Shown here: piece by piece, positions 52,396 to 62,929 of the stretch
How positions within the stretch are numbered: position 1 is the first letter of the stretch
Layout of the letters: every line of letters starts with the position of its first letter
NCBI GenBank assembly: GCA_963971575.1
Contig: OZ020625.1
Span: 13,555,646 to 13,619,645 of the forward strand
DNA: 64,000 nt
Direction of reading: 5' to 3'
Origin: Liopterus haemorrhoidalis
Lineage: Eukaryota; Arthropoda; Insecta; Coleoptera; Dytiscidae
The notes under the pieces: generated by a model
The model's input: the letters and a program-made list of their open reading frames with translations, nothing else
Database searches by the model: none
Told to the model about the DNA's origin: nothing
Translations under genes and position numbers: made by a program

Positions 52396-53190
52396 AGTGG
52401 CCTCAGACATGCCCTAATTTCGGAGAAAAAGAAAATAAGATAATCTACCTTATCAGGCTCACTATTTTAACTTCAGGAGGAAATTTGTTGCACCGTTAGC
52501 GACTGTCTGTTATTTCCTAGCAAGACGACACCCAAAATGATCACAATATTTATTCTCAAGTTTAAAATAAAGCGAATGCTTGTATGTACTTCATAAATGA
52601 TTATGGTGTGGAAATTTTCACTTTCTGCCCCTATTCGTTTAATCTTCTAACACGGCGTAAAAGGAGTATTGCTTCTTCTTTGCGATTCTTTTAAAATATT
52701 GTTACATGCTGCTTTGCATGCCACATCAATCCTCCTATCGCATACGGCTTGTATGATACTTATCATTATTCATGATTATGTTTTTTGCATTATTTTTCTT
52801 TTTATATTAATAATATGGAAATCTCTTTGTATTGAATTGTTTGCAAGATTTTAATTTGTACTAATCGTAAAGTACAAGAAAGTTTAAATTTCTGGCACAC
52901 AGCAACAATGTATATTTGCGCTGAAATCCAAAAAAGAATGAAGGCATATCTTTTACTTCGCAGGCCGTTTAATCAGTCCAAAATAAGGGACTCTTGATTT
53001 ATCAACCTGAGATTCTATTAACTTATCTTTTTAACAAATATTTTGTCTGATCTGTTGTTTGTTTCTCATTAAATCTACAGGAAGAGAAAATATCTATATA
53101 GTTAGTTTATACTATATACTACATTGTCGACTATATAGTTAGTTTATACGCAGTTCGACTAGAACGCTTTGTTTTTAACTTTGTAACTCT
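52396..53190. other. No recognisable feature
   Basis: AT-rich spacer with 'ctatatagttagtttata' twice (about 53094 and 53130). No gene. Confidence 0.3.
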
Positions 53191-53195
53191 GAAAT

Positions 53196-53565
53196 AATAG
53201 GATGAAATCCTGAATAGATGGGAGTACCAGGCCGGTAAGGCGCAAAAGAACATCCGCAAGGATGACAAAAGAAGAAGCGTCGCAGGAAGTAGAGCTACGC
53301 AATGTATATCTACAAAGTACTGAAACAAGTACATCCCGACACAGGTATCTCCAGTAAGGCGATGATCATCATGAACAGTTTCTTGAACGACATCTTCGAA
53401 CATATCGCCGCGGAGGCATCACGTCTCACTCACTATAACAAGAGATCCACTATCACCAGTCGTGGTTTGCAGACAGCCGTGAGACTACTTCTTCCCTGTG
53501 AGCTCGCCAAGCACGCAGTCAGTGAAGATACAAAAGCCGTAACCAAATACACCAGCTCCAAGTAG
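53196..53565 (+). pseudogene. Histone H2B pseudogene
   Basis: From 53302 the frame is clearly the H2B histone fold: '[18 protein letters not shown]', '[20 protein letters not shown]', '[20 protein letters not shown]', '[20 protein letters not shown]' and the usual end 'KYTSSK' with stop. Upstream, 'GKAQKNIRKDD' is in another frame and the basic run 'KKRRRK' is followed by TAG where Glu is normal. Conserved residues are altered: Arg to His in ERIAAEASR, Glu-Ile to Gly-Leu in SREIQT, Gly to Cys in LLPGELAKH and Gly to Asp in SEGTK. I see no histone 3' stem-loop after the stop. H2B packages DNA in the nucleosome; this copy cannot do so without its N-terminal tail. Confidence 0.88.
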
Positions 53566-53579
53566 ACGGTGTTTTGGTA

Positions 53580-54345
53580 GTGCCGGCTGAATTCCTCCTA
53601 AAAAGTGAGAGTACAGTTCGGTAAAGTACCACGAACTTGGGCATTAATTCTTTTGTGTTTTTTATTCGATAATCTTTGTTAAAATAACAATGCGCGCACG
53701 TGTACAAGGTTTTCAACCATGAAAGCAGCTAAATTATATGGTTGTGATTTCCTAACTAAGAATACCCTTAAGCGGTGAATATATCAATTACTATAATTTT
53801 GAGATTTTGCAAATAATAAAACGAATTATTTAAAATATTAATTGCTTGGATTTACCAGTTTTCGGTCATATATTGATTATTTTTAACTGGAAAATTATTT
53901 CTAGGATCCGCCAATGGTGATTTCTCAGTAGGATTTTCTGCTACACTGTAATTTCGAGCTTTTGATATATGATGTATGTATCATAACATACAGAACGAGT
54001 CATTAATATCGTTTTTCAAGTGTTAATACTGAATTTGACAATTCGCTTATTATATTGTTACGAAACAAAAGAAAAGATGCGAGCTTTAAGCATTATAAAT
54101 AACCAAAAATTAAAAGTAAATAGAAATAGCGAGTTATATTTCAATTATTTTTAATCAGAATACTTAGTAAAGACACACACTGCCTTTAGAATTTTTATTT
54201 GTTTTGGCGTCTTTGCTGAAATTGTCAATGCGATACATTTTACGTATTTCGGTATCACTAGAATTTAATGTAAATAGAAATTTTAATTAATGTTGTTATT
54301 ACTTTTAATCACACTATTAATCTAGATATGCACTAGATATACACT
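53580..54345. other. No recognisable feature
   Basis: AT-rich spacer without recognised repeats or open frames. Confidence 0.3.
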
Positions 54346-54868
54346 AGCGTTGTTGAAATCGTTTTTTCGACATACAGCTGTAATGGTGTATCCCACTCCT
54401 GCCACCAATGTAACGGCATGCTATATTGTACATTGCAAACCTTTTGTTTCACAAAACGAGCATTTGGAAGTGTATGTTAAGAAACCAAGTGATAGCAGAT
54501 CTATTGGTCTGGGGACATGTGGAGGTATTTTGGGTTTCACATATTTGAGATGGCTAAAATTTTTGTGTTATTCTTCCATAGACTACATGTCAAGTGTGCA
54601 ACTTACACTGTCCAAAATTGATGGGAATGATCCCGAATATAATGGATTATAGATTATAGATTTTGTTTCCTAGGTTCTGATACTGTGTTATTTATGGACA
54701 GATCAAAATCCGGTAGCAGGGTTGGATGTGCGTTCGTTTTCATGAATCCACAACTACATTTTGAATTACATTTGTACTCATTTTCGAGTGACTACTGAAC
54801 TGTATGCATTTTTCAATGTCCTCTGTTGTATTACAGTAGTACAATGTCGTTCAGCTATCAACTAACTT

Positions 54869-55001
54869 GCTGAGTACCTTTTGACTCGCTGAGTACCTTT
54901 TGACTCGCTGAGTACCTTTTGACTCGCTGAGTACCTTTTGACTGGCTGAGTACTTTTTGACTGGCTGAGTACCTTTTGACTGGCTGAGTACCTTTAACAG
55001 T
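54869..55001. repeat. 19-bp minisatellite, seven units
   Basis: 'gctgagtaccttttgact' + c/g recurs at 54869, 54888, 54907, 54926, 54945, 54964 and 54983, all 19 bp apart. The first four units have 'actcg' and the last three 'actgg'. It lies inside the RNase H remnant. Confidence 0.95.
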
Positions 55002-55131
55002 ATTTAAGGTTATGATCTAGTGGACCGTTTTGTATTTAATCTTGTTATTTATTTGCAATTTTTTTATGCCCTCTGAGTATTTAAAAATCCAAAATGTCAA
55101 TGCTGTCGGAGCAATTGTTATTATATATAAC

Positions 55132-55214
55132 TATAGTTGAAGGTAATGGGATTCGGACCAGTCGGACCAGTTTTTATTTTCTGACTGGTCCGAATCCCAT
55201 TACCTTCAACTATA
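55132..55214. repeat. Perfect 32-bp inverted repeat, 19-nt spacer
   Basis: 55132-55163 ('tatagttgaaggtaatggga' ...) and 55183-55214 are exact inverse copies. The spacer starts 'ggaccagt', a repeat of text inside the arm. Confidence 0.93.
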
Positions 55215-55475
55215 ATTACTGACTTACGGACGTAACTCATCTAATCAAGATTATATATAACTTAAAAATAAATGAGTTTTTAATGTTGACGTTTTGAAAA
55301 TAGTGTTCACCCGGCAAAACTAGTTATTTCTTTTACTTTTACATTACACCCAAAAACATAAACCTACTCCACGGTCTAAATTCCAAGAATGTAAGGGTAG
55401 ACTTGTTTCAAGTATTGGGACTTGTTGGTGTTAAAGGTAATAGAGCTGATCTAGCTGCAAATGCCTCTTAACAGC

Positions 55476-55720
55476 TTACTATTGTTGTGAAATTCTTATT
55501 TCCATGCTAAAACTCGTGCTTTGCTGAACAGCATGTAATAGCCTACAAAATGTTGTCAAATTAAAAGAGGCAGCAAGGGAGTTCTCTATGTAGGAATAAA
55601 TACTGAGAATAAGCTGTCACACGTCATTGCTGGTGAGTTTATTATAGTTTTGTGGCGAAGAACTTATTTGTAAAATATTTGACAGATTTGTCTGCGTCAC
55701 ACGTTTTGACAAAGCTGTTG
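55476..55720. other. No recognisable feature
   Basis: Short spacer between the retroelement remnant and the next repeat array. Confidence 0.25.
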
Positions 55721-55724
55721 TTTT

Positions 55725-56220
55725 AGGCGATAGCAAGACTTTTGTACTGTTGATTGACCTATGGACATCTTTGAGCAGCAGAGCTTCTAATTTGTGAGAT
55801 GTTTGACCCTGACTGGTCTGTTCGAATACTTCCAATTCGAGGACATTCGAAAAAGGCGTAGCCTGTACTACCATCTGTAGTCTTCGGCGACAGCAAGTTA
55901 CGCTTTTGTACTGTTGATAGATCTATAGTCATCTTTGAGGTGAAGACCCTTTTACTTACGAGGTGCGTGACCTAGACTTGTCCCTTCGAATGCTTCCAAT
56001 TCAATTATATTCGACAAAATCTTTGCCTGTGCTACTATGTAGTCTTACGTATCACCAAGATACACTTTTGTTTTTCTGAAGTAACTGTTGACATCTTTAA
56101 GGTGAAAAGCCGGTTATTTGTGACATTTGTAACTGAAACTTATCCTGAATGCTTCCAGGTCGAGGACATTAGGGAAATTCTTAGACTGTGCTACGATCTG
56201 TCAAATGTGACTTCTCTTAG
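55725..56220. repeat. Three degenerate units of about 165-173 bp
   Basis: 'tactgttgat' recurs at 55745 and 55909 and as 'taactgttga' at 56082. Matching parts include 'cgatagcaagacttttgtac' / 'cgacagcaagttacgctttt', 'catctttgag', 'cgaatacttccaattcgagg' / 'cgaatgcttccaattcaatt' / 'gaatgcttccaggtcgagga' and 'cctgtactaccatctgtag'. No protein is conserved. Confidence 0.75.
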
Positions 56221-56229
56221 ACAGGTTGC

Positions 56230-57060
56230 TCGTTTCTAAAGGTAATTTAAACTTGGTTTATTGTGATGAGAAGTCTTAAGTAAATGGGCTGATAAAGGCA
56301 CTAATAGCCATAGCTGCTGCCAAAAATATTAGTTAACTAAAGACTATTGCTAATATTTTTATCGGTCGATTTTGATCATTATAATCTGTTACGCTGATTT
56401 AGTTTCGTGGAATACAGTACCAGTAATAAGTGTTAGCACTATCACTAAATTACTTATTATTAAAAAACTATCGGCTGTTAGCCAATAGTTTTTTGCCATT
56501 GGGACCTGATCAATTTAGTTTCCATGGGCTGTACCCATCTCATATATATTTTTTTATTTATAAAGCATATACTCCATTAAAGTTCAATTCAATTTTTTAT
56601 ATAACATGCTTTGTTTACGTTTCTTGACTTTCATTAAAGTGAAAATAAATCTTTTAATATTGATACGAATTTTGTGACAATCTTAGTCATTTTGTATCTG
56701 TATAGTTAGTTTGATGTCTCCCTGAGTCAAAACTATCTGTTATTAATGTTATTTTGTATATCAATTAATGCTAGATATTTCATACTTTTGAATCTTCCAA
56801 CTAGTCAACGGTTGTTAAGCATAAAAACATTTTTATATCGTATTACTTTATTTAGTTTATAATTTTATTTATTAATTCTGAATTTTATGTGACATGATCG
56901 TATTTTCATATCAAGGCCTACCGTGAATTAATACAACCGAACAGATTATAAAATTTAATTAGAATTTTCGCCAGGCATCTTAAAATCTTCGTAAAGGCCA
57001 CCGCGAGTTTTTTCCTTAATAAATGTTTAATAGCGACAAATGTCGAGTAGAATGATTTTA
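56230..57060. other. No other recognisable feature
   Basis: AT-rich spacer apart from the hairpin at 56462-56494. Confidence 0.3.
56462..56494. repeat. Hairpin with A-rich and T-rich arms
   Basis: 'aaaaaactat' (56462-56471) pairs with 'atagtttttt' (56485-56494), and ggct pairs with agcc around gtt. It resembles a terminator but no transcript is known. Confidence 0.5.
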
Positions 57061-57890
57061 TTTAGTTATTGTGGCGCCCGCTCCTGGCCCAGGTAGGGTA
57101 GGAGTACACGACGACACACAAGGGTTGACTTTGAAATGTCAAAAATATAAAGGCAAAAATAGTTGAATAAAAAACTTAAAAAACGTAAAATATTTGAACA
57201 AAAAAAATAATTTGTACAAAAAAATTTAAATAATTATAATTGTTGCGGACTGCAACAATTAATAGCGGTAAGCGCCGCGGTGACGACGGTCGATTACACT
57301 GTAAATTAATCCCACCATAAATTATAAAAAATCGTGATTCTAAATTTAAAGAAAAATTTATATTAAAAATCTACAAAAAGGGATGAATTTAAATAACTTC
57401 TCAACGCAAAGTGTTGAGAAATGTGTACAGATTTAATAGTAAATTTATAACAAATATATTTGACTAAATTAAACAAAAGAAAAATTATGTAAGCAGAACG
57501 AATCGCAGGAAGAAACGGTATAACACGAGTTCGTACTGAGTGCAGCGACTTATGACGTTACTCAATAAAATGACAAAATTTGAAATAAATTTAAAATAGA
57601 CAGTTTATATAAATAAAATTTAGAACATTATTAACAACCTTTCTCTCTGGTCTCACAAAAATGCAGTAATTAATTAATTACTGCCCCAATGATTTTAAAC
57701 ACACAAGAAATCTGGAGGGAAAACTCCAGAAAAAATAACTATAACAAAATACAAATTTAATAATTAATATACCCTGATATATTTATTTACGATCTATACA
57801 AATCAGAGGATCCTGATTAAATTGAAACTGATTTTTAAACTATTACTTCAATATAAAAATCAAAAACACGTCTGCTCATCTTGGTAGAGA
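57061..57890. other. Unassigned; PBS-like motif and one hairpin
   Basis: 'tggcgcccgctcctgg' at 57072 begins like a tRNA-Lys primer-binding site, but no LTR end (CA) precedes it. 'aattgttgc-ggact-gcaacaatt' (57238-57260) is a perfect 9-bp hairpin. Otherwise AT-rich with no coding sequence. Confidence 0.3.
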
Positions 57891-57894
57891 ATTA

Positions 57895-58561
57895 CACAGC
57901 TCTACAAAAAAAAAGGGTCATACCTAGACATGCGATACATGATTTCCGAAGTATTTTTGCTCGCTGATCACGAATCTGTTGTCGGTTTGTCTCCATCAGG
58001 TCCTCAAATCTTGAAATTGAAAAAAAAGGTCAAATCCGAAAATTTGATTAAAAAAATCTAAAAAAATTCATATGGGGGTTTTTGAGGTCGCTGATTACGA
58101 ATCCAGTGTCTGTTTGACCTTATCAAGATAAGGTCAAAATCTGTTCAAGGTCAAATGGCCGAAACACATCAAAATTCTAAAAAAAAAAATACGGACACAC
58201 CTTAAAAACTATGATAGCTAAAGACCTGCGGTCGGAATTTTATAATCCTGAGGTCCTAAATATTAATTTTTTCAAAATTTCAAAAATTCTATCATGAAAA
58301 CGGTCAAGATAGATACCTGCGGTTTAAATATTTGAAATACGGACACTGGATTCGTAATCAGCGACCTCAAAAACCCCCATATGAATTTTTTTAGATTTTT
58401 TTAATCAAATTTTCAGATTTGACCTTGATCCTGACCTTAGCAAGGTTTGAGGACCTGATGGAGACAAACCGATCACAGATTCGTGATCAGCGAGCAAAAA
58501 TACTTCGGAAACCATGTATCGCATGTCTGGGTATGACCCTTTTTTTTTTTGTAGAGCTGTG
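57895..58561. mobile_element. Long-inverted-repeat (foldback) element, 667 bp
   Basis: Arms of about 216 bp (57895-58110 and 58342-58561) begin 'cacagctctacaaaaaaa' and contain 'tatttttgctcgctgatcac' and 'aggtcgctgattacgaatcc'. TTA flanks both ends (57892-57894, 58562-58564). The loop contains the 9-bp palindrome 'gaccttatcaagataaggtc' (58116-58135). No transposase. A CAC terminus with 3-bp duplication suggests CACTA-like, but this is tentative. Confidence 0.75.
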
Positions 58562-58564
58562 TTA

Positions 58565-59596
58565 TTAATGAATTAAAAATGGATGATTTTGACTAGCAAA
58601 AATCTTACCAGCGGCTCTAAACATGTTTTATTTTAAGGAAAACGAATTGTTATTTTAAATAAATCAAAATTAGGTTTAAAATTATACAATAATAAATTAT
58701 TATAGTATTATATAATATTATAGAAAATATTATTGCATCGGGTAAAGTGTATGGTAATATATTTGTATTTTGGAAATAAAATATAGCGAGGTTCTAAACA
58801 TGTTTTTTCTATAAAATGAATATTTATTTAAATTAAGTAAAATTGATAATTAAACGGAAATAAAAGTATAATTTGGAATATAAAATAAAAATGCAGGGTG
58901 GAACGCCCTAACCGGGCGGTTCAGTTGTTCTGACAGTTATTTTTCATAAAAAAAACTTAAATATTTCAGATTAAAATGCTTTTAATTCATTCTTTGACAA
59001 TTATGTCTCGTACGAATTCGTTTTTGTATATTTATCTTGTTTATAAGAAATATTTTGGTTATTAAACATGGATTATTTTATCTGTTTGGTGCTATGCGAC
59101 AGGATGTAGCACCTAATTTTCTCTTAACCAGTCAGATTGACTTTTCTTTTGAGATCATCAATAAAAAAATACCACGCCATCTTCGTGGTTAATGAAACTA
59201 GATATCGCGATTGTAATCACGAACAGGAAATGAATCCATTTAGAAATAAAAAATAAGGAAAAACAAATTTATAATACATTTTAAAGAAAATCCATTAGCT
59301 ATTGAGAACTTGTATTCGTACCCCCTCTGTCATCTGTTCAGCGAACTAAAAAAAGTTGAAAGATTACAAAAACAAGGTTGATCGTTTTTTGTAAAACAAG
59401 GTTTTGATTTTGTTTCAGATTATAAGATTAAGTTCTTATATTCTGGTAATAATGTATATATAATGAATTTATCCAAAATTACAGTGTTAAACTAAAACTT
59501 GAATACTAAAAACGGCATTTTGACTTAAACAGCGCTAGAAACGGAAATACTCGTTACAGAAATGGTATCATCTACCTTGCATGTCAACATTCGTCC
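58565..59596. other. No recognisable feature
   Basis: AT-rich spacer; nothing recognised on either strand. Confidence 0.3.
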
Positions 59597-59604
59597 TTGT
59601 AGTT

Positions 59605-61604
59605 CACTGGTTCCCAACCCTTTTATAATCGCGACCCTTTTTAGAATTTTTAAAAATGTTCGACCCTCTTTCTTATCCGCCATATTAGAAAAAATAGAGG
59701 TTTTGGAAAAATATATTTTAGGACTTGACAAAAGTGATGATATTTTTTATTAAGTATTTTTAATGATTAATGTGATGATTGAGCTTGCATTTGCTTAACA
59801 AGTGTTATAATTCCTGGTTGAGTTTTTGTCAAGGCCAATCTCATGTCATCTTAAACATCCAGCTTATTCCTGGCTTTTGTCTTGATCTGCAGAAGAGTTG
59901 AAAATCCTCTTTCGCAGAGGTAAGTTGAAGCAAATGACACTAATATTCGAAAAGAAAGCATGAAAACTTTAGGATACGAATGACGCATAGCACACCAAAA
60001 TTGAAATAATGATTTTTCCTGAAATATCACGCGCTGAGGAGTCAATTAACAGCTCCAAAAAATGCATCCTGTACTTCATCGGGAATGTCGGTAACATCCA
60101 CAGATACATGAAATGGGTTTCGTATTAATGCAGCTTCTTGTTCAGAGAACTCCGGGAAATAACGTTGAATTTGGTTATTAATTTCCTCTCTTCGATTATC
60201 TACCATTCCCGTCTCCGATTCTTCGGTCTTGGTGGAAAGGTGTTCAAACATGGCAAAGTTTCTAAGATTTACTTTACGGCGCCAGTTTTGCAGCTTTAAT
60301 ACGAACGTTTGGATATTATCTCTGAAGTGAATAATGTACGTTTCTTTACCCTGCAGTTTCAAATTTAGCTTGTTTAGCTGATCTAAGATATCAGATAAAT
60401 AAGCTACTCTTTGGATCCAGGTCTCATTATTAAATTGTGTCATAAACTCATGTTTTCCTTTTATTTATCAATTCAAAAACTCGGCCAACAACATTTCCTT
60501 TTGGTAAGCAACGATCAGCAGTGTAGAAAAGAAGAACTTCGTGATCAGAGTTCATGTTTTTGCATAGTTCTTTGAACAGACGAGTATTGAGAGCACTATA
60601 TTTTATATAATTGACAATTGTCACCAAAGTGTCGAGCACTTCTTGCAAAGGCTTCGAAGAGTCTTGGTAGCAAGGGCAAATCGGTGAATCATGTGTAATC
60701 TCTTTGCTTGGGGTGCTAGCTCTTTAACTTTTGACTGAAAGCCCGACCTCAATCCAAGCATGGTAATTTGGCTGGTGCTCCATCGATGTACAATCGTCAC
60801 AAGTTTTTCCATTGTAAGTCATTACTTTCAAAGAATGATCTTTTCGTCTCCATGACGTCTTCACCTTTCGTAGTAGTTTTTAGTGTTCTACAAAACAAAC
60901 TCTTCTTTGATGTCCTCCAGGTGAATATATCTCACGAAAACGAGTAATTGGGAACATGAAATAACATTGGTGTACTCGTCAAGTTGAAAGGAAAAGACAG
61001 GAGATGCCTTTATTTCAGATAAAATTTGTTCCATCACATCTATGGACATGTCTGAAATGCATCTCTAAATTGTGTTGTTGGACAAGGATATATTACGCAT
61101 TTTAATCTCACCCCTTTCTCCAAGAACTAGCTTAATTGACTTTAATAAACAAGTTTTGATGAGGGTTTCTGCAATTGTATGGGGGCTTTTTATATTTTGC
61201 AACTTTAAGCGAAATTTCATATGATGCCTTAACTACAGCTTGGCTCTGTTGGTGAAACGTCCCAGTAAAATCCAACTTCTGTTTTTTCAAGACAGCCTCA
61301 TGTCGTTGAAAAAAGTCCAAGTCTTTTATCCAACGGAAGGTCGCGATCGCTGCGGATTACCCGGCTAGTTTTCCCCAGTCGAATTTTGCCAGGCCAAAGA
61401 AGTACGTGCGCTGGCCGCCCACTGATTACACTGCATATCTCGCGTGTTTCCAAATATAAACAAATTATTTAAATTATTGACATTTTATCACCTACCTTTA
61501 AATTTTTAATTTAATTTTGGTTTTTAAAACTGGGCGACCCCCCAAAAAAAGCCAAGGCGACAACAACTGTTCCCAACAGGTGGGTCACCTGTTGGGAACC
61601 GTTG
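59605..61604 (-). mobile_element. ZBED5/SCAND3-like hAT transposon (2000 bp), decayed
   Basis: Ends 'cactggttcccaaccc' and the inverse of 'caacggttcccaacag'. The perfect duplication ttgtagtt flanks it (59597-59604, 61605-61612). One nearly full-span transposase pseudogene occupies most of it. The right end has an 11-bp palindrome, 'cccaacaggtgggtcacctg' + 'ttggg'. Confidence 0.92.
59767..61330 (-). pseudogene. hAT transposase, ZBED5/SCAND3-like, multiply broken
   Basis: Minus-strand order: N-terminal 'MDFFQRHEAVLKKQKLDFTG' (61320), 'QAVVKASYEISLKVAKYKKP' (61235), 'RSGFQSKVKELAPQAKRLHM' (60740; usual G-x-x-S-G), 'LVTIVNYIKYSALNTRLFKE' (60620), 'DHEVLLFYTADRCLPKGNVV' (60550; usual T-x-V-R-W-L-S-K-G), 'ETWIQRVAYLSDILDQLNKL' (60420), 'RRKVNLRNFAMFEHLSTKTE' and the dimerisation block 'FASTYLCERGFSTLLQIKTK' (59930), ending 'TLVKQMQAQSSH' at 59767. 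The Trp of the usual R-W in 'YTAVRW' is Cys and stops or frameshifts occur near 59855, 60045, 60445, 60640 and 60810-61130. No BED finger is visible. Confidence 0.9.
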
Positions 61605-61612
61605 TTGTAGTT

Positions 61613-62925
61613 GAACGGACAAAAAAAAAACTATCCAGCACTAGTTGTGTACCATTTAGTACATATTTAGCGAGTCCGCGGATAGGTGGCAGGTCCGCGG
61701 ATTTCTTACTAATGCGTTTATAACAACCATGTCTGTGTTTACCCAGCGTGTCTACGGTTACCATATTGTTAAGGATACCCATCTTGCCCATGAGAAAATA
61801 GAATTCAAAACTCTTAAACAATTGTGATACTACCTTTTTCTTCAGTAAGCATTGTTTAAATACAGAACAAACGATGATATAAATAGGTCAGACGGGCCAA
61901 ACATTTGTTGAATGATATGTGAAATTGAGTAAAATTCAATATTTCGATTACAGGCCGAGAAAAAAGATATCTGTCCGAAGAGATCAAGTGGCCGTGTTTC
62001 AACACAATTTGACGTTAAACAGATCTGGATATCAGAGTTAGCAATCAGATTAGGTCACTGGTTTTATAAACGTTCGTAATAAAACAGTTTTAATTTAATT
62101 ATCTACAATATATGGAAAATGTATTTTGTTTCTTTCACATTCATTTAACAGAATTTTAAATACTGAATATTATTTTCTGATGGCAAAAATACTGCGGCTT
62201 CATTTATAAATAAATCGTTTGCTTTAAATATACTGTTTCGTCAATTTTAATTATATGGATATATATTTTTTTCATTGGGAATTTTTCGTTTTTCTTTTCA
62301 TGACCACTGTTTGTCGGAATTTGACCTCATTCAGCTCCACCATATTGCACTTTTGATCTCGGGTCCCAGGTCTCAATATTCCTAAAGTTATACAAACTGT
62401 TCCTCCTTATGTGTTCTGTTAATTCTGACAAGATAGAATGTTTTTTTAACCTGAGACCAATTATTGTCGCCAATTAAAAATTACATATAATTTTTGTGTT
62501 TTTCATTTTTGTTAAATGACATTTTTATCTTTCTTTCGTGTATAATTATCGCAGTTGCTGTGCACTAATATAAAAATTGTTATAAATATTATGTATTTCT
62601 TTTTTTTTTTTTTAATAATGGAGTTTGTTACTGTGGCAATATTATGTATCAAATTCTGATGTAATAAAACATTGTAATGGTAAAAGATTATCGAAAACAT
62701 AAAGAGATCAATATTGGGGAAATTTTTGCTAGATTTGTTTGCGTTTTATCGGATACCTTATTTGTGGTTAGAGTATTAGACCATGCGGGTTCACGTCAGA
62801 TCGAAAGGTTGACTTTAGGTTTGTCTAGATTTTAAGATCTATATTTAGATAGACATGCAAAGCAAATGAGCACTAACTTGTACTAGTATTTTTTTTACTA
62901 CTCTATGAAACAAGTATACAAAGTA
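61613..62925. other. No recognisable feature
   Basis: After the hAT duplication the sequence is AT-rich. 'gtccgcggat' occurs twice (about 61674 and 61692). No gene or repeat ends. Confidence 0.3.
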
Positions 62926-62929
62926 TTCC

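Larger units (their letters stand above)
54350..55475 (+). pseudogene. Jockey/R1-like ORF2 remnant: RT thumb and RNase H
   Basis: Degenerate but ordered blocks are visible. 'NVTACYIVHCKPFVSQNEHL' and 'RWLKFLCYSSIDYMSSVQLT' (54410-54610) correspond to the K-T-x-C and S-K-L-D-Y-G-S-x-V thumb region. 'DTVLFMDRSKSGSRVGCAFV' (54678-54740) is the first RNase H strand, usually T-D-G-S-K-S-x-x-G-V-G-x-A; here the Gly is Arg. 'VTTELYAFFNVLCCI' (54795) is the Glu helix. 'VGVKGNRADLAANAS' (55428-55470) is the closing V-G-x-x-G-N-E-x-A-D-x-x-A block. Between the last two lie the 19-bp minisatellite and a snap-back palindrome. In active elements the RNase H removes RNA from the hybrid. Confidence 0.65.

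Noticed and set aside
53302..53565. Functional short H2B
   Set aside because: The N-terminal tail is frameshifted and preceded by a stop, and conserved core residues are changed.
57072..57090. Primer-binding site of an LTR element
   Set aside because: Only about 8 nt match a tRNA-Lys type PBS, and no LTR end or gag is nearby.
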